DNA from: a bacterium
Lineage (GTDB): Bacteria; UBP6; UBA1177
Length of the DNA: 52,961 nucleotides
Direction: 5' to 3'
Assembly (NCBI GenBank): GCA_017538365.1
Contig: JAFYIZ010000028.1
Span: forward strand, 1 to 52,961
The notes under the pieces are model-generated. The model was not told where the DNA came from. It saw only the letters and a list, made by a program, of their open reading frames with translations, and did no database searches. Both the position numbers and the translations under genes were made by a program. Shown piece after piece: positions 44,067 to 52,828 of this stretch (positions are counted from its first letter, which is position 1; each line of letters begins with the position of its first letter).

Positions 44067-45113
44067 ATGCGTAAATTCTTCTTTTTATTTTTGGTCTTAA
44101 TGTTGGTTTCATGCACAGGCGTTGCTGTGCAGCGGCTGATTCCGGTCGCTGATGAAACTCCTGATGAAGGTGTCGCTGAAAACGACAGCCCCGAAATTCA
44201 GGATTCCGATCCGGCAGAACCGACGGAAAATGTTCCCGACGATACTGAAAATCCGATAGTTGACGATAACAATCCTACCGAACCGGCAGACGAAGATCAT
44301 GAGGTTTCGCCTGACGCAGAGCCTGCTGACGATGAGCCGGCTGAAAACGATATTGAAAATCCGATTCCTGACGAAGAGCCGGATGAAGAACCGCCTGTCT
44401 GCGGCGAAATTTTCAACGGATCAAACTGCTTCAGGGCATCATGCGAGACTGATGCCGACTGCTGCGAAGCCGATCTTTGTGTCGCAACTGACGGCTGTGG
44501 TGGCGCGAAAGTTTGCAGAAACGCATTCTTTAAAGAAAATTTTGATTCATATATTGCCGGAAGTTTCCCAACAGAAGGTCCTTGGACTTTGAAGTATTAC
44601 GGTGCCGGAGACAACTATCAGATAGTTACCTCCGAAAAATCCGTATCACCTGAAAACAGTATGCGTCTTCTTGGCAATAAGATGAAGAACTTTTCTGCGA
44701 TTATGGCAGCTGATTTGCCGCAGGTTCCAGATGTAATCAATGTCGAGTTGAAAATGAACGCTGAAGGCGATGATGTTTCTTTTGCCCTTTGTTCATTTGC
44801 ACATGCAGATAATAAGACAAACTGGGGTGATATGTACTTGAAAGTCGAGTTCGCTGACGGAAAAATCCGTTATCAGATTCCGGAATGGACAGTTTACGAT
44901 GTCGCGCCTTCTTATGAACCGAACCAGTGGTACAAACTCCGCGTGAAAATGAATCAGCCGGCGAAAACAGTTTCTGTCTGGGTCGATGACGAGCTGAAAG
45001 TCAGCAATCAGGCATTCAATCTTGATTCGTGGTCACTTGACAATATCTGTCTTGCGTCGAACAAAAATTATAAGAAAGTGTGGTTCGACGATATCTTTGT
45101 CTGGGCTGAATAA
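44067..45113 (+). CDS. Lipoprotein with acidic linker, Cys module and jelly-roll (LamG-like) domain
   Basis: A 348-residue protein. Signal peptide with lipobox LVSC, lipidated Cys16. Residues 25-115 are a Pro/Asp/Glu/Asn-rich acidic linker with repeated short units (ENPI, EPADD). A Cys module follows (SCETDADCCEADLCV, about 125-150). Residues 160-348 resemble a concanavalin/LamG-like jelly roll (FKENFDSYIAGSFP, LRVKMNQPAKTVSVWVDDEL, VWFDDIFVWAE), which usually binds sugars or proteins. The ATG at 44067 lies seven bases after GGAGA; upstream starts at 44037 and 44061 fit that site less well. It likely displays a binding domain on the outer membrane. Confidence 0.78.
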   Translation: MRKFFFLFLVLMLVSCTGVAVQRLIPVADETPDEGVAENDSPEIQDSDPAEPTENVPDDTENPIVDDNNPTEPADEDHEVSPDAEPADDEPAENDIENPIPDEEPDEEPPVCGEIFNGSNCFRASCETDADCCEADLCVATDGCGGAKVCRNAFFKENFDSYIAGSFPTEGPWTLKYYGAGDNYQIVTSEKSVSPENSMRLLGNKMKNFSAIMAADLPQVPDVINVELKMNAEGDDVSFALCSFAHADNKTNWGDMYLKVEFADGKIRYQIPEWTVYDVAPSYEPNQWYKLRVKMNQPAKTVSVWVDDELKVSNQAFNLDSWSLDNICLASNKNYKKVWFDDIFVWAE

Positions 45114-45122
45114 TATATTTCT

Positions 45123-46013
45123 TTAATATTTTTCCGCTTTTATCTTTTCAGACAGCGCATTGATGTGAAAAGGCGTTGTTCCGCAGCAGCCGCCGACGAT
45201 CTTAGGGTCATATTTTCTGATTATTTCACTCATTTTTGCAGCAAATTCGTTAGGATTTATTTTGTAGAGAGATTTTCCATCTGTTTTTCCCGGAAGTTCG
45301 GGATTCGGCATGACGATAAGCGGAAGATCTGATATTTTTTTGATGATCTCGATGTCTTCTGAAATAGATACCAGATCTTCGCAGTTGAGCCCGAAAGCAA
45401 AAATATCGTGTTTTGACATTTCGCGGACGATCTCTTCAAACGGTGTTCCTGTGTGTGTAATTCCGTTTTTCCCTGAAATTGAAACTATTGCCGGAATATC
45501 TTTCCTGATTTTTTCTGCTGCCGCAAGTGCCAAATTTAATTGAATAACGTCCAGCATCGTCTCGAAAATGAGCAAGTCGGCCCCTCCTTCTAAAAGAGCT
45601 GATATCTGAAGTGAAAATGCTTCAAAAAGAAGAGTTTTCTTCTGTAATAAGCCCCTTTTATTGAAGATCGGACCTATTGAACCAGCAACGAAGCGAGGTC
45701 TTTCATCTGTTGAAAATCTACTAGCCGCTTTTTTTGCGATCTTAGCCGCTTTTTTTGCACATTTAAAAGCGCTTTCCTCTATTCCGAAATTTTCAACAAA
45801 AGAGATCTGATTAGAGTTGAAAGAGTTCGTTTCGATGACATCGCATCCCGCTTTAAGATAGGCTTCATGCAGCGATTCAACAAGTTTAGGACGTTCTAGT
45901 GAAAGCAGATCTGGCAGGTAAGCGAAAGAATCCTCTGAAAGCAAAATCGAGCCCATTGCTCCGTCAAAAAGGATCGTTTTTTTTGTGTTGAAAAATTCTT
46001 TAAATGAGATCAT
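45123..46013 (-). CDS. Homocysteine S-methyltransferase family protein (MetH N-domain/BHMT type)
   Basis: A 296-residue single-domain protein. The barrel starts with ILFDGAMGSILL and has ETNSFNSNQ, and the zinc cysteines lie in GLNCED and GGCCGTTP near the C terminus. These ligands activate homocysteine thiolate. The methyl donor may be a cobalamin protein, S-methylmethionine or betaine; sequence alone does not decide. The other modules of MetH (folate, cobalamin, reactivation) are absent here. Its ATG overlaps the stop of the ThyX-like gene (ATGA), so both are coupled, tying methionine and thymidylate one-carbon metabolism. Confidence 0.85.
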   Translation of the reverse strand: MISFKEFFNTKKTILFDGAMGSILLSEDSFAYLPDLLSLERPKLVESLHEAYLKAGCDVIETNSFNSNQISFVENFGIEESAFKCAKKAAKIAKKAASRFSTDERPRFVAGSIGPIFNKRGLLQKKTLLFEAFSLQISALLEGGADLLIFETMLDVIQLNLALAAAEKIRKDIPAIVSISGKNGITHTGTPFEEIVREMSKHDIFAFGLNCEDLVSISEDIEIIKKISDLPLIVMPNPELPGKTDGKSLYKINPNEFAAKMSEIIRKYDPKIVGGCCGTTPFHINALSEKIKAEKY

Positions 46014-47464
46014 TTTTCAGGAAAAATTTTTGAAAACTGGTCGCGGTAGCTGCTTTTGCCGCACATAAGCATCGAAGTGAGTGGGTGTTTCTGCTTGACG
46101 AAATCGGCTGCGGCGCGCGCGCTCATCCTGATATCCCACTGGGCGTGTTCGTCGTCACGCAGCGAAATGAAGTGGTAAAGCTCTCTCGCATTGAGTTTGA
46201 GCAGAACTCTTCTTCTGTGGGCATTTGAAAGGATATAGTTTTTCGAATTCGGAAAAGTTTTTGCAAAATCGTAATAAAAATCGTTGATTTTAATAATGAT
46301 TTCGTTAAAGAAACTTTCTTTTCCGATCGCTTTTATAGATTCGGGAACTGTGCAGCCGAGCTGTGGATCGTAATCCTGAACGAGCTGGGTTGTCATTCTG
46401 TGGCGCTTGAGCTGAGCGTAATTTGTAGCACTTACAACGAGTTCAAAGGTGTAGTCTATGTTTTCAAAGGCTCTGTCCACCTTTTCAAAGCTCTCTTTTG
46501 AAGCAAGCGCCTGCTTTATGAGGTCTTCCTTTTCAGCAAAACTCAACTTTTCCGCGTAGGCAAGGCAGCTTTCAAAATCCTGATTCGAATATGCGTAAAC
46601 AAGTGATGCAACAAGTATTTTGTCTGCGTCTTCAGTGCATGAAAGCGCTTTAAAAGTTGAATTATTGGTATTTGCACTCTTAAAAAATGCTGCCGCATTC
46701 TCAAGGGCGCTTCTTTTTGCCGCTTCGTGCTTTGTAGGCTCGACATACTTGATGAGTGACGGAGCCAGCGTTTTGACTTTTTCAAAAAGCGTTGCCGAAA
46801 GTTCTCTCACTTCCGCAAGATGCGACGAATTTAACTGACGCAGTATATTTTCAAGTGAGCGGGCGTTGACAGTCATTCCGAACTGCGATTTTGTAGCGAG
46901 TGCAACGATATATCTCGCATCTTCTTTCGCCTTGGTTTCAAGGTCGATTTTATCGCGTTTGGTCTTTATTTTGTCTGCATTTTTCGCGAAAAGATCTTCT
47001 TTTAAAGCCTCAAAAAGGGTGAAGTAGGCATCATTCTGAAGTTTTATGATATTTGCGAATTTTTCCGCAAAAGGAGTGTTTTTTATCTCTTCCGGCATGA
47101 CGAAATCGCCGTCCAAAGTGATATATCGCTGGCTCTTTTCTGTGAATGAGACAAGTCTGAATTTCTGAACTTCTTCGACTGCAAGCCTGGATAAACCGAC
47201 GATATCGAAGTTGAAAACTGCGTGTTCGGCGACACTCGAGTGACCCAGACCGAAAATTATCGTTTCATTCGATTTTCTCGATTTTGCGACTTCGGTGCGT
47301 GAAATTTTTCTGAGTTCTCCGATATCGGCGGGGTCTCTTGAAATGCGGGCGTAAGCTGCACTCAGAGTTTCAGGCGTGACGTTGTCTTCCGTCCAGCCTG
47401 CGCGGTTTTTGAGTTCTTCGATTATTGAACTGTCGATGTTGTATCCGGCCAAAGTTACGTTCAT
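46010..47464 (-). CDS. thyX: Tandem-domain FAD-dependent thymidylate synthase (ThyX) homologue
   Basis: A 484-residue protein, about twice a normal ThyX, with two ThyX-like domains. Domain 1 (about residues 45-230) has GHSSVAEHAVFNFDI and the ThyX motif in the form KFRLVSFTEKSQRY (canonical RHRxxSxNxxSxRY). Domain 2 (about 275-475) keeps RHR in QLKRHRMTTQL but has lost the SxRY part; it carries the C-terminal NARELYHFISLRDDEHAQWDIR block needed for dUMP and flavin contacts. ThyX normally makes dTMP from dUMP with methylene-folate, NADPH and FAD. The ATG at 47464 follows GGAGAG; the frame extends to 47500 without a better site. Confidence 0.82.
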   Translation of the reverse strand: MNVTLAGYNIDSSIIEELKNRAGWTEDNVTPETLSAAYARISRDPADIGELRKISRTEVAKSRKSNETIIFGLGHSSVAEHAVFNFDIVGLSRLAVEEVQKFRLVSFTEKSQRYITLDGDFVMPEEIKNTPFAEKFANIIKLQNDAYFTLFEALKEDLFAKNADKIKTKRDKIDLETKAKEDARYIVALATKSQFGMTVNARSLENILRQLNSSHLAEVRELSATLFEKVKTLAPSLIKYVEPTKHEAAKRSALENAAAFFKSANTNNSTFKALSCTEDADKILVASLVYAYSNQDFESCLAYAEKLSFAEKEDLIKQALASKESFEKVDRAFENIDYTFELVVSATNYAQLKRHRMTTQLVQDYDPQLGCTVPESIKAIGKESFFNEIIIKINDFYYDFAKTFPNSKNYILSNAHRRRVLLKLNARELYHFISLRDDEHAQWDIRMSARAAADFVKQKHPLTSMLMCGKSSYRDQFSKIFPEK

Positions 47465-47505
47465 TTTTCTCTCCACAAAAAAGTCGTATGTCTTTACCAT
47501 AATTT

Positions 47506-47533
47506 TTGAAGCATGAGAATTTTTTGTTATAAT
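47506..47533 (+). promoter_or_regulatory. Sigma-70-type promoter before the ankyrin gene
   Basis: TTGAAG (47506-47511), 16-bp spacer, TATAAT (47528-47533). Transcription would start near 47540, right at AGGAGG (47540-47545), leaving a very short leader of about 17 bases. Confidence 0.5.
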
Positions 47534-47556
47534 GATGCTAGGAGGCTTTGAAAAAT

Positions 47557-48678
47557 ATGAAGATCTTTTCCGTGCTTTTTTCGATATTTTTTCTTTTTCC
47601 CGTTTTTGCCGATGAGCTGAACGAATCCTTTTCCGCAGCTGTTCAGGCAGGAAATGTCAAGGCAGCGGCAGATTTTTTTGCAAAAGGTGCAGACATAAAT
47701 TTTGTTGATGAAGAGTGGCCGCTTTTTGTTACTGCTGTGACCTCGAACGATGTAAAAATGGCCGAGTTTTTCATAAAAAACGGTGTTAATCTCGAGCTTA
47801 AAGGACCTGACGGCAAAACGGCGCTTCTTCACGCGATTTCTCTGAAGAATACGCAGCTTGTTTCGATGCTTATAACGGCTGGGGCAGACCTTAAAGCCGA
47901 AGATTTAAACGGCAAAAACGCGCTGATGTATGCGGCTGAAGCCAACAACGCTGAACTAATGAACAAACTTTTAAAATCGGGTTTCAGCGAAAAGACAAAA
48001 TCAAAGGTCGGAAAAACGGCTCTCGACTATGCGATTGACGCAAGAGCGCAGGAAACTTACAGGATTTTGAGCAAGAAAAATACTCTCCCGATGGATTTTA
48101 TAAACGCGGTGGAGAAGGGTGATGCAAAAGCGGTAAAGACCTTAATTTCGGAAGGTGCTGACGTCAACACAAAAGACAAAAACGGCAAAGCCGCGGTTGT
48201 TATCGCCACTGAAAAAGGGTACGCCGAAGTTCTGAAACTTATCCTTGAAAACGGTGCAGACCCGAACGGAAAATATTTCAAAAATCCGAAGGCGAATCTG
48301 TTTGTTTTGTCTATGCACAATAATCATTTCGATGCCGCGCTCGTGCTTTTGAAATCAGGCGCTGCTGCCGATTTCAACCACAAATTCCAAGGCGGGAGAA
48401 CGGCGCTTATGATTGCGATCGAAACAGGTAAAAACGATCTTACGACATATCTTCTTTTGAAAAAATTCAATGTCGATGCGACTGATGATTTCGGAAACAC
48501 AGCTTTGATCTATGCGGTTAAACACGACCTTTTTTCAGTTGCAAAAAAACTGCTTGAACTCGGTGCAGACCCGACTTTGAGGCAGGTCGACGGCAAAACG
48601 GCTCTCGATATTGCAAAATCGGAAAATAAATCATCAATGGTGAGAATCCTCACGGAAGCTGAGAAAAACTGGAAATAA
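47557..48678 (+). CDS. Secreted ankyrin-repeat protein
   Basis: A 373-residue protein: signal peptide (MKIFSVLFSIFFLFPVFA) and then about nine or ten ankyrin repeats to the end. Repeats show the usual pattern, e.g. DGKTALLHAISLKNTQLVSMLITAGADLK, with GKNALMYAAE, GKTALDYAID, GGRTALMIAIE, GNTALIYAVK and GKTALDIAKS as repeat openings. It probably works in the periplasm or outside as a protein-binding scaffold. AGGAGG at 47540-47545 precedes a TTG (47548, too close) and this ATG (11 bases away), and the ATG also starts the signal peptide cleanly. It converges with ftsK. Confidence 0.88.
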   Translation: MKIFSVLFSIFFLFPVFADELNESFSAAVQAGNVKAAADFFAKGADINFVDEEWPLFVTAVTSNDVKMAEFFIKNGVNLELKGPDGKTALLHAISLKNTQLVSMLITAGADLKAEDLNGKNALMYAAEANNAELMNKLLKSGFSEKTKSKVGKTALDYAIDARAQETYRILSKKNTLPMDFINAVEKGDAKAVKTLISEGADVNTKDKNGKAAVVIATEKGYAEVLKLILENGADPNGKYFKNPKANLFVLSMHNNHFDAALVLLKSGAAADFNHKFQGGRTALMIAIETGKNDLTTYLLLKKFNVDATDDFGNTALIYAVKHDLFSVAKKLLELGADPTLRQVDGKTALDIAKSENKSSMVRILTEAEKNWK

Positions 48679-48682
48679 TTTT

Positions 48683-48804
48683 TAGCCGCCGCAATTGTTG
48701 TCGGTATCCAGAGATTCCGTAATCCCGAGATCTCGATTTTTCGCCGCCTTCGGAATCCCGTGATCCCGTGATCTCGTTATCCCGGCAGGAGTTGGCGGCG
48801 GCTA
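48683..48804. repeat. Repeat-rich convergent spacer with 10-bp inverted ends
   Basis: The spacer between the ankyrin gene and ftsK is bounded by a perfect 10-bp inverted repeat, TAGCCGCCGC (48683-48692) and GCGGCGGCTA (48795-48804); the right copy covers the ftsK stop codon. Inside are the palindrome CGAGATCTCG (48726-48735) and four degenerate 8-bp units (ATCCCGTG, ATCCCGTG, ATCTCGTT, ATCCCGGC; 48755-48786). The ends could pair as a long stem in RNA. The ATCCCG words match those at 21366-21395. Confidence 0.65.
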
Positions 48805-51273
48805 TTGTTCCTTTTTATAGATTACTTTTCTCGGTTTTGAGCCGTCAGCCGGAGTGACGATCCCTTCATCCTCGAATCTGTCAACGATCCTGGCTGCGCG
48901 GTTGTAACCCAGTTTGAATTTGCGCTGAAGCATGCTTGCGCTGCATTCACCTGTATTCATGATGTAGGCAAGGATTTCGTCGTAAAGCGGTTCATCGTCG
49001 TTCGAACTGCCCGAAGAATCACCAGACGCTCCGCCGTTTTTGCCGCCTTCGCTCTGGAAGTTTTCGAGAATGTCTTCGGGATGGTAGTCGCCGCCTGCTT
49101 CCTGCTTGATGAAGTCGATGACCGCTTCCATTTCGGGCGTGCTGACGAAAGCTCCGTGGATTCGCATCGGAATCGATGTGCCGGGCGCGATATAGAGCAT
49201 ATCTCCGTTTCCGAGCAGGGCGTCTGCGCCGTTCGTATCGAGAATGACTCTCGAATCCATAGCCGATGCGACTTTGAACGCGATTCTGACGGGAAGGTTA
49301 CTTTTGATAAGTCCCGTGACGACATCCCTCGTCGGTTTCTGCGTCGCGATGATCAGATGGATGCCGACAGCTCTTGCTTTCTGCGCGATTCTGGCAACTG
49401 CGATTTCGACTTCTTTGCCTGCAACCATCATAAGGTCGGCAAACTCGTCTATTACGACAACGATAAACGGCATTTTTTTGAGATGGCTCTCTTCAGCAGC
49501 CAGATTTTTATTGATTTCGTTAATTTTCTGGTTGTATTCACCGATATCCTTGACTTTGTTTTCAGCCAGCGTTCTGAAGCGGTTGTCCATTTCCATGACT
49601 GCCCACTGGAGTGCTTTTGCCGCTTTTTTGCTGTCGACAACGACCGGAAGAAGCATGTGCGGGATTCCTTCGTACATGTTGAACTCGTTTCCTTTAGGGT
49701 CAATCATGATGAATTTGACCTCGTCCGGCGTGAGAGTGTAGAGAAGAGAGATAATGAAACTGTTTATACCGACCGATTTTCCGCTTCCCGTCGTTCCTGC
49801 TACAAGAACGTGCGGCATTTTGTTGAGGTTTGCGGCACACGGTTTGCCGGCTACATCAAGTCCCAAAGCTATCGGCAGACCTTTGGTCGAAGCGGTTTTG
49901 AAAACCGGACTTTCGATAATCGATTTGAGTCTGATCGTGAGTCTTTCTTCGTTCGGAATTTCGATTCCGATGTAAGGTTTGCCGGGAATGAAGCCGACGA
50001 CGCGCACTTCTTTTCCGCTGACAGCGACGGTGAGATCCTTCGCCATTCCTTCGACCTGGCTTACTTTGACGCCTTCGCCGAGTTCGATTTCGTACATCGT
50101 GACGACAGGGCCTATAGTTGCGCCGTGTACTTTGACCTTTATTTTGTGCTCAAGGAGCTTTCTTTCGATGATAAGTCCGGTGTTACTGACTTCCTGTTCT
50201 CTTTTATCGGAAGTTTCCAGGTCTTCACCTGGAACTAAAAGCGATACATCGGGAAGATGATAATCCTTGAGTTTCCTCAAAACAGATGTCGTCGCTATCG
50301 TCTGATTGAGCTCGCTCGTGACGACTTCTATCTGCTCGCGAGGCTCTTCGGCGGCTTCTTCTTTTTGAGGAGTTTCTTCAATATTTTCAGGCTCTTTTTC
50401 TTCAGGAATATATTCTTTGATTTCTTCTTTGATCTCTTCCGGTTCTTCTTCCGGAATATTGTTTAAATCGCTCATGCTGCTGATTTTGATTCTCGGCGGT
50501 TCAGGTTCATCATCGTTAAGAGAAACAATGTTGGGGCCGTAGTTGTCGCTCTCGATTTCGTCTTCGATTTCTTCCATCGATTTGCCTGAATTTATGCTGA
50601 CATAATTCTCATTGTCATTTTTCTCTTTCTTTTCTTCAGGCTCATTTTTATTTTCTTCAATAGTGTCGTCAGCAGGCCTGTTGTCGGTAAAAAATTCTTT
50701 CAGAAGAAGACCAATTTTTGCACAGAATTTGAAGAAACTTACGTGGAAGGTAAGGATCATAAAAAGTATCGCCCAGCAGACGAAAATAAGGATAAAACCG
50801 GTTCTTCCGATATATATCTCAAAAAATTTCTGGTATAGAAAATGCCCTGCGTAATTTGCCTTGCTCGAAGAAAAAGTGTCTGTTATCATTGATAAAAACG
50901 GAAGCAGAATGACGAAGTTCACGAGGTTCAGCAGAATATGTTTCCAAAGTTTCTTTTTGAGTAAAAAAATCGTAACGAAGGCGATGATTCCGAGCGGAAT
51001 ATAGAAAGAAACGATGCCGAAAAGGTTGTCAAGAAGGTGCGCGCAGTCGTAACCGAGCGAACCCGTGAAAAAGTTTTCCTGAATCATTGTGCGCCCGGAA
51101 GCCTTTGCGGAATAGTAGGAAACGAGCGAAATCAGCGTGAAAATCGTCGGAACCGCTAAAATGCAGGTCACGATTTCGCCGGTGTATGAATTTTTTTCGA
51201 CGGTTTTAATCTCTTTTGTATCTTTGGTTTTTTTCGGTTTCTGTGTTTCTGTAGTTTTATTTTTCTGCGACAC
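48802..51273 (-). CDS. ftsK: DNA translocase FtsK/SpoIIIE
   Basis: An 823-residue septal DNA pump for chromosome segregation and dimer resolution. The N-terminal part has four membrane helices (about residues 33-185). An acidic Glu/Pro linker (200-315) follows, then the alpha and beta motor domains (330-740). Walker A is GTTGSGKS at 493-500 and Walker B VVVIDEFADLM. The C-terminal winged helix (about 755-820, MLQRKFKLGYNRAARIVDRFEDEGIV) is the gamma domain that reads polar KOPS-type DNA sites. The start overlaps the end of the upstream lipoprotein gene by 17 bases. Confidence 0.95.
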   Translation of the reverse strand: MSQKNKTTETQKPKKTKDTKEIKTVEKNSYTGEIVTCILAVPTIFTLISLVSYYSAKASGRTMIQENFFTGSLGYDCAHLLDNLFGIVSFYIPLGIIAFVTIFLLKKKLWKHILLNLVNFVILLPFLSMITDTFSSSKANYAGHFLYQKFFEIYIGRTGFILIFVCWAILFMILTFHVSFFKFCAKIGLLLKEFFTDNRPADDTIEENKNEPEEKKEKNDNENYVSINSGKSMEEIEDEIESDNYGPNIVSLNDDEPEPPRIKISSMSDLNNIPEEEPEEIKEEIKEYIPEEKEPENIEETPQKEEAAEEPREQIEVVTSELNQTIATTSVLRKLKDYHLPDVSLLVPGEDLETSDKREQEVSNTGLIIERKLLEHKIKVKVHGATIGPVVTMYEIELGEGVKVSQVEGMAKDLTVAVSGKEVRVVGFIPGKPYIGIEIPNEERLTIRLKSIIESPVFKTASTKGLPIALGLDVAGKPCAANLNKMPHVLVAGTTGSGKSVGINSFIISLLYTLTPDEVKFIMIDPKGNEFNMYEGIPHMLLPVVVDSKKAAKALQWAVMEMDNRFRTLAENKVKDIGEYNQKINEINKNLAAEESHLKKMPFIVVVIDEFADLMMVAGKEVEIAVARIAQKARAVGIHLIIATQKPTRDVVTGLIKSNLPVRIAFKVASAMDSRVILDTNGADALLGNGDMLYIAPGTSIPMRIHGAFVSTPEMEAVIDFIKQEAGGDYHPEDILENFQSEGGKNGGASGDSSGSSNDDEPLYDEILAYIMNTGECSASMLQRKFKLGYNRAARIVDRFEDEGIVTPADGSKPRKVIYKKEQ

Positions 51274-52828
51274 GGTAAACTCCGATTGAAAGTGTTTTGT
51301 CCAATGTTTTATATTCTTTGTCGTAAAGCGACATCAGTCTGCTTTCGTTGGAAATTGCGGTTTTGACCGATAGCGATCCCCAGCTGTCGCCTTCGCCGAT
51401 TTTTTCAAGCATTCTGTGGATAGGCTCAAAACCTTTTCCGGCAAGCGATTTTTCGATTTTTTCAAGTATTCCGGCTGCATTTTCGCTGCGGAGAACGAAC
51501 GTAACGATTGATGTGTCGTTTATTTCGGGATCGCCGAAAAGCGCCTTAAAACCTGAAACTTCCGAAATATCTGCGACAGAAGTCGATTCCTTTATTGTTC
51601 CGCCTGAAAAAAGGTAGAGATTTCCCGGCATTTCACCGGAAATAAGGACATTTCCGGAACTGAAAAACGAATCTCTGACAGCTTCAAAATCGACGAACTG
51701 CTTTTTGTTTTCGAGGTCTTTCCCGCCTAAAAAAGTTTTGTCTGCGAAAACCAGTTTTTTTGCGATTTTGAGTGAAAGAAGGTTTGCGTACATAGTGTCG
51801 GGATAGGTTTCAAGCTGCCTTTCGGAAGAAATCACCCACAAGAAAATCGATTCGGAATCAAGTGCCGGAGCCGAAAACGCAAGCTCTCCTGAAAAAAGAT
51901 AAAGCTGAGGGATTACCGAAGAAGCTGCAAAATTGGGAGAATAAAAAGAGCCGCTTTCAAAAGGAAGTTTGTGGCTCTGAGCAAGAGAGTAGAGGTATTT
52001 CAGTGCGGCTTCTTCAGAAACTGCAAGATTTGAAGCTCCCGATTTGAAAATTATTGCATTCCTGCCGTTTTCGAGATCGTTTTTTTCTATTTTGGTTTTG
52101 TTCCAGCCGCTTTTTTTCACGCTGATTTCAGCTTTTTCGTTACTGCACAAAGTTAAAAGCGCAAAATCGCCGGGAAGCGGTTTGACTGTGTTTTCAAAGT
52201 CAATTGACGAGTAGAGGAAAAGGGCGATTTTCCATCTTCCATGAAGGTCTGCCGGAATGTTGAGAATGATTCCGTTTCCGCTATCGGTGCCGAAAGAGTG
52301 CTTTACTCCGATATTTTCAAGATAGTGCGAAAGGTAGAGCATCTTTGAATTCCAGCCTTTGAATGAAAGCCCTTCTTTAAAAGTTTCAGCTGCGGGAAGT
52401 TTATCTGTAAAGCGCGTTTCGTCGTAGATTTTCCTTATTATTTTTCCCGAATTTTTTATTCCGTAAAGAGAGGCGCTTTCTTTCTTGAAAAACGCTTTCA
52501 AAAGATAGTTTGCAACTTCATTCTGCCTGTTTTCAGCGGAATTTTCCGAAAATTCAGGCTCTTTATCCAGAAACCAGCAGCTTTTTGAAAGCGCCTGTTT
52601 TCTGCTCAAAACATTGATACCGCTTTTGGAAAAAGTCTGCGAATAACTTTCTGCCGCGGTTTCGATGTCGTTCAAAACGGTGTTTGACGGCAGTTTTGAA
52701 AAGTAGAAGCAGAGTTCGTAAAAATCGGGAGAGTCTTCTTTTTCCACTTTTTCATTTTTGTTGCAGCAGACAAAAAAAATCGTCGTCAGAAAAAGAAAAA
52801 GCAAAATTCTTTTGATTAGTAGTTCCAT
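51257..52828 (-). CDS. Predicted membrane-anchored or lipoprotein of unknown function upstream of ftsK
   Basis: A 523-residue protein with an N-terminal hydrophobic signal (residues 5-20) ending FFVCC; Cys21 or Cys22 may be lipidated, although the lipobox is not canonical. The remainder is a large hydrophilic periplasmic or surface domain with no motif recognised; it contains segments such as VLNDIETAAESYSQTFSKSG and ends RVAEK. Length and composition suggest a multi-domain secreted protein. It overlaps ftsK by 17 bases and its own start overlaps the upstream gene's stop by 13 bases, so the three genes are probably cotranscribed. Not identified. Confidence 0.7.
   Translation of the reverse strand: MELLIKRILLFLFLTTIFFVCCNKNEKVEKEDSPDFYELCFYFSKLPSNTVLNDIETAAESYSQTFSKSGINVLSRKQALSKSCWFLDKEPEFSENSAENRQNEVANYLLKAFFKKESASLYGIKNSGKIIRKIYDETRFTDKLPAAETFKEGLSFKGWNSKMLYLSHYLENIGVKHSFGTDSGNGIILNIPADLHGRWKIALFLYSSIDFENTVKPLPGDFALLTLCSNEKAEISVKKSGWNKTKIEKNDLENGRNAIIFKSGASNLAVSEEAALKYLYSLAQSHKLPFESGSFYSPNFAASSVIPQLYLFSGELAFSAPALDSESIFLWVISSERQLETYPDTMYANLLSLKIAKKLVFADKTFLGGKDLENKKQFVDFEAVRDSFFSSGNVLISGEMPGNLYLFSGGTIKESTSVADISEVSGFKALFGDPEINDTSIVTFVLRSENAAGILEKIEKSLAGKGFEPIHRMLEKIGEGDSWGSLSVKTAISNESRLMSLYDKEYKTLDKTLSIGVYRVAEK

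Noticed and set aside
49081-50238. A 385-codon open frame on the plus strand inside ftsK
   Set aside because: It is antisense to a clear FtsK motor domain. The peptide is full of Asp, Arg, Phe and Cys in a pattern produced by reading the complement, with no ribosome-binding site.
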